From: DASVEG01 sp035540495
GTDB lineage: Bacteria > Actinomycetota > Acidimicrobiia > Acidimicrobiales > CADCTF01
Assembly (NCBI GenBank): GCA_035540495.1
Contig: DATLGL010000017.1
Coordinates: 62,001-126,000 of the forward strand
Direction: 5' to 3'
Length of the DNA stretch: 64,000 bases
A model generated the notes under the pieces. It was not told the DNA's origin. It worked only from the letters and a program-made list of their open reading frames with translations, and did no database searches. Both the position numbers and the translations under genes were made by a program. Shown one piece after another: positions 61,948 to 64,000 of this stretch. The first letter of the stretch is position 1. Each line of letters starts with the position of its first letter.

Positions 61948-61950
61948 CCT
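61945..61950 (+). promoter_or_regulatory. TAGCCT -10 box overlapping the DUF2294 stop
   Basis: TAGCCT starts with the DUF2294 stop codon and is 102 bases before the sigma factor start at 62053. It could be a leadered promoter for the sigma-helicase unit; the third such stop/-10 overlap in the window. Confidence 0.4.
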
Positions 61951-62052
61951 GCTTCTCGGCAGTAGGCGGCGCTTCGGCGAGGCCTGCGCCGGCCACAACC
62001 CGTCGGGGACGGCGAGCAGGCGGGGCTCCGCAGGCGAACCGGGCCGGACCAG

Positions 62053-62820
62053 ATGCGTGTTCGAGCGGCGACGTCGCTCCCGCGCCTGCTCCCGGAGCCC
62101 GCCATCCTGATCCGTGACCTTCACCTCGCCGCAGCAAGCGATCTCTCCAGCTCGGAGGCGGCGGCGCTCGTCGATCGCTACGGCGGGCTGGCCCGTTCGC
62201 TGGCCCTCCGTATGGCGCGATCTCAGCACGAGGTCGACGACCTGGTGCAGGTGGCGATGTTCGGCCTGCTCCAAGCGTTGCGTCGCTTCGATCCGGATCG
62301 CGGCTTCGAGTTCTCGACGTTCGCCCACGCCACGATCAGCGGCGAGCTGAAGCGGTATCGCCGGCGCACCGGCTGGTCGATGCGCGTGCCCCGCCGCCTC
62401 CAGGAGGGATACCTGCGAATGGCGGCCGCCTCGGAGGAGCTGTCGCGCGAGCTGCATCGTGAGCCGACCGTGGGAGAGCTCGCGGAGCGGGCCTCGGTGA
62501 CCATCGAGGAGGCCCTCGAGCTGCTCGAGCTGCGCGACGCCCAGCGGGTGCTGTCGCTCGACGCGCCGGTTGCCGACGACGACGGTGGTGCGCGGGAGGT
62601 CGCGTCGACCGACGAGGGGTTCGGCGCTATCGAGCTCAGCGACCTGGTGGCGGATCTCCTCGATCACCTGGGCGAGCGGGAGCGGGAGATTGTGCGCATG
62701 CGGTTCTTCGAGAATCGGACCCAGCGCGAGATCGCCGACGCCATCGGGCTGAGCCAGATGCACGTGTCTCGGCTGCTCCGATCGTCGCTGGAGAAGCTGC
62801 GAGCGTTCGCCGCCGTGTGA
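62053..62820 (+). CDS. SigF/SigB-type RNA polymerase sigma factor
   Basis: A 255-residue group 3 sigma factor. Region 2: LVDRYGGLARSLALRMARSQ, EVDDLVQVAMFGLLQALRRF, then RGFEFSTFAHATISGELKRY. Region 3 is about residues 115-180 (RVPRRLQEGYLRM, then PTVGELAERASVTIEEALEL). Region 4: LGEREREIVRMRFFENRTQR, then EIADAIGLSQMHVSRLLRSS. It is of the stress/sporulation sigma B/F/G type, usually held by an anti-sigma kinase and released by a STAS antagonist. Neither is adjacent; a STAS gene is at 5659. The helicase gene overlaps its stop (GTGA). The 104 bases upstream hold a TAGCCT box. Confidence 0.9.
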   Translation: MRVRAATSLPRLLPEPAILIRDLHLAAASDLSSSEAAALVDRYGGLARSLALRMARSQHEVDDLVQVAMFGLLQALRRFDPDRGFEFSTFAHATISGELKRYRRRTGWSMRVPRRLQEGYLRMAAASEELSRELHREPTVGELAERASVTIEEALELLELRDAQRVLSLDAPVADDDGGAREVASTDEGFGAIELSDLVADLLDHLGEREREIVRMRFFENRTQREIADAIGLSQMHVSRLLRSSLEKLRAFAAV

Positions 62821-64000
62821 ACATCGGTTCGCCCACGGGTGCGCTGCCATCGGGCATCATCGACTCCCTCGCTGGGCTACCGCTGGGACCGTTCCTCCAC
62901 CTGATGTCGCGCTCCGTCACACTCCGTCCCTGGCAGAAGGCCGCGCTCGAGCGGCTCTCGTCGTCGACGTCCCCCGACTTCCTCGCTGTCGCCACACCTG
63001 GCGCGGGGAAGACGACCTTCGCCCTCACCGCCGCGCGCACGGCGCTCGCCGCCGGCACGGCCGCCCGCGTCGTCGTCGTGGTGCCGACGGCGCACCTCAA
63101 GCGGCAGTGGGCCGAGGCGGCACTGCGATTCGACCTCCACCTCGATCCCGGGTGGGCCGCCAGTGACGGACGGCTTCCGCACGACATGCACGGCATCGTC
63201 ACCACGTACCAGCAGGTGGCGACGTCGGCCGGCGCCCTGCGGACGCTGACCGCTCGTTCGTTCGTCATCTTCGACGAGGTCCACCACGCGGCGGACGAGC
63301 GGGCATGGGGAGACGCCGTCCGTACTGCGTTCGAGGGTGCGGCGCGCCGGCTGTCGTTGTCGGGCACGCCCTTCCGGTCCGACACCGCGCCGATCCCGTT
63401 CGTCCGCTACGACGACGAGGAAGCCCGTCCGGACTTCGAGTACGGATATGCCGACGCGCTCGTCGACGGCGGCGTCGTCCGGCCCGTGTACTTCCCCCGA
63501 CTCGACGGGCACATGGAGTGGACGGCGCCCGACGGCTCACTGCGATCGCACACGTTCGACGACGCCCTCGACCACGCCGCCGCGAACCAGCGTCTGCGCA
63601 CCGCGCTGTCGCTCGAGGGCGAGTGGCTTCCCCACGTGCTCCACCAGGCCCACACGCGCCTGATGGAGATCCGCCGCCACGCTCCAGACGCCGGCGGTCT
63701 CGTGATCGCGATGGACCAGGAGCACGCGGGGGGGATCGCCGACCTGTTCCACCGGAGGTTCGGGATCCGGGCCGTCGTGGCGACGTCGGACGATCCCGAG
63801 GCGTCATCCCGCATCTCGTCCTTCTCGGGGAGCGACGCGCCGTGGCTGGTCGCGGTGCGGATGGTGTCCGAGGGCGTCGACATCCCGCGCCTGCGGGTCG
63901 GCGTCTTCGCGACGACGACGACCACCGAGCTGTTCTTCCGTCAGGCGGTCGGCCGGCTCGTTCGTTGGGTGCGAGGGAGCGGGAAGCAGCACGCGTTCCT
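62817..64000 (+). CDS. Superfamily 2 DEAD/DEAH helicase, 3' end outside window
   Basis: The frame opens at GTG 62817 (GTGA overlap with the sigma factor) and is still open at the window end, giving about 394 residues. Motifs in order: RPWQKAALERL (Q-like), Walker A FLAVATPGAGKTTFALTAAR, VVVVPTAHLKRQW, DEVHHAADE (motif II), LSLSGTPFRSD (motif III), VRMVSEGVDIPRLRVGVFAT and FFRQAVGRLVRW (motif VI). Such helicases unwind DNA or RNA; the type is close to the RAD25/UvrB-like restriction-repair group. Translational coupling to a sigma factor is unusual. C-terminal domains cannot be seen. Confidence 0.92.
   Translation, partial: MNIGSPTGALPSGIIDSLAGLPLGPFLHLMSRSVTLRPWQKAALERLSSSTSPDFLAVATPGAGKTTFALTAARTALAAGTAARVVVVVPTAHLKRQWAEAALRFDLHLDPGWAASDGRLPHDMHGIVTTYQQVATSAGALRTLTARSFVIFDEVHHAADERAWGDAVRTAFEGAARRLSLSGTPFRSDTAPIPFVRYDDEEARPDFEYGYADALVDGGVVRPVYFPRLDGHMEWTAPDGSLRSHTFDDALDHAAANQRLRTALSLEGEWLPHVLHQAHTRLMEIRRHAPDAGGLVIAMDQEHAGGIADLFHRRFGIRAVVATSDDPEASSRISSFSGSDAPWLVAVRMVSEGVDIPRLRVGVFATTTTTELFFRQAVGRLVRWVRGSGKQHAF

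Noticed and set aside
1..64000. CRISPR arrays, insertion sequences, integrases or phage genes
   Set aside because: No regularly spaced repeats, transposase motifs or phage structural genes were seen; the repeats found are single inverted repeats.

Overview
The window is high-GC, densely coded DNA from an actinobacterium. Supporting signs are NucS in place of a visible MutS/MutL pair, a stand-alone LigD-type polymerase plus a LigB-type ligase, ANTAR and STAS regulators, a DosS-like histidine kinase, and many genes with a TANNNT -10 box placed 6-9 bases from the start codon (leaderless transcription). The gene mix (CoA metabolism, P450, several GGDEF/EAL proteins) would fit Acidimicrobiia, but that is an inference without a database search. 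There is no rRNA, no CRISPR array, no insertion sequence and no prophage. No stretch longer than about 300 bases lacks a gene.

Layout. 1-13.1 kb is a signalling and cofactor region. It holds the end of an EAL protein, a membrane CARDB-like protein, larC/larB, pheA, two tRNA-Ser genes, GAF-ANTAR and STAS proteins, a membrane PAS-GGDEF-EAL protein, and a 1583-residue receiver-PAS-GGDEF-EAL-histidine-kinase protein on the opposite strand. 13.3-16.1 kb holds tRNA-Arg and a metal (probably copper) module: an ArsR repressor with a perfect 13-bp-arm operator, an 18-cysteine protein, a DUF305 membrane protein and an FNT-type channel. 16.3-18.6 kb is a coupled ABM-like / sigma factor / AlkC-like operon. 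18.6-25.9 kb has a SnoaL-tailed sigma factor, an MBL-rhodanese protein, DUF72, a P450-ferredoxin pair, an MFS exporter and a LigD-type polymerase.

25.9-35.7 kb holds an MMPL transporter, msrB, two alpha/beta hydrolases (one cut by an in-frame TGA), a SufS-like enzyme, a ferritin-like protein with no clear start codon, an ATP-dependent DNA ligase and two coiled-coil/CsbD proteins. 35.7-43.4 kb has a coupled PLP-lyase / M20 amidohydrolase / amidase operon, a GAF histidine kinase, an FMN-binding protein, a CopD-like protein, a CoA-transferase and a universal stress protein. 43.4-54.3 kb has nucS with a mosaic membrane protein, an ABC-F ATPase, a small membrane protein, a coupled enoyl-CoA hydratase / endonuclease IV / peptide deformylase run, an ABC exporter, tRNA-Ser, tadA, a caspase-like protein and a secreted Ala-rich protein.

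54.3-64 kb is a core segment: tRNA-Ser, the SRP RNA, dnaX, ybaB and recR (apparently with a CTG start). A thiolase, an MDR reductase, methylmalonyl-CoA epimerase, an amidohydrolase, a DUF2294 protein, a SigF-like sigma factor and a superfamily-2 helicase running off the end follow.

Genes that probably work together: arsR with the Cys-rich/DUF305/FNT genes; the sigma factor with AlkC; NucS, endonuclease IV, LigB, LigD-Pol and RecR as the visible DNA-repair set; P450 with its ferredoxin; TadA with tRNA-Arg(ACG), which needs inosine at the wobble base. All four serine isoacceptor tRNAs (UGA, GCU, CGA, GGA) lie in this window. Start codons were assigned by eye from overlaps, Shine-Dalgarno sites and -10 boxes; no homology search was run.
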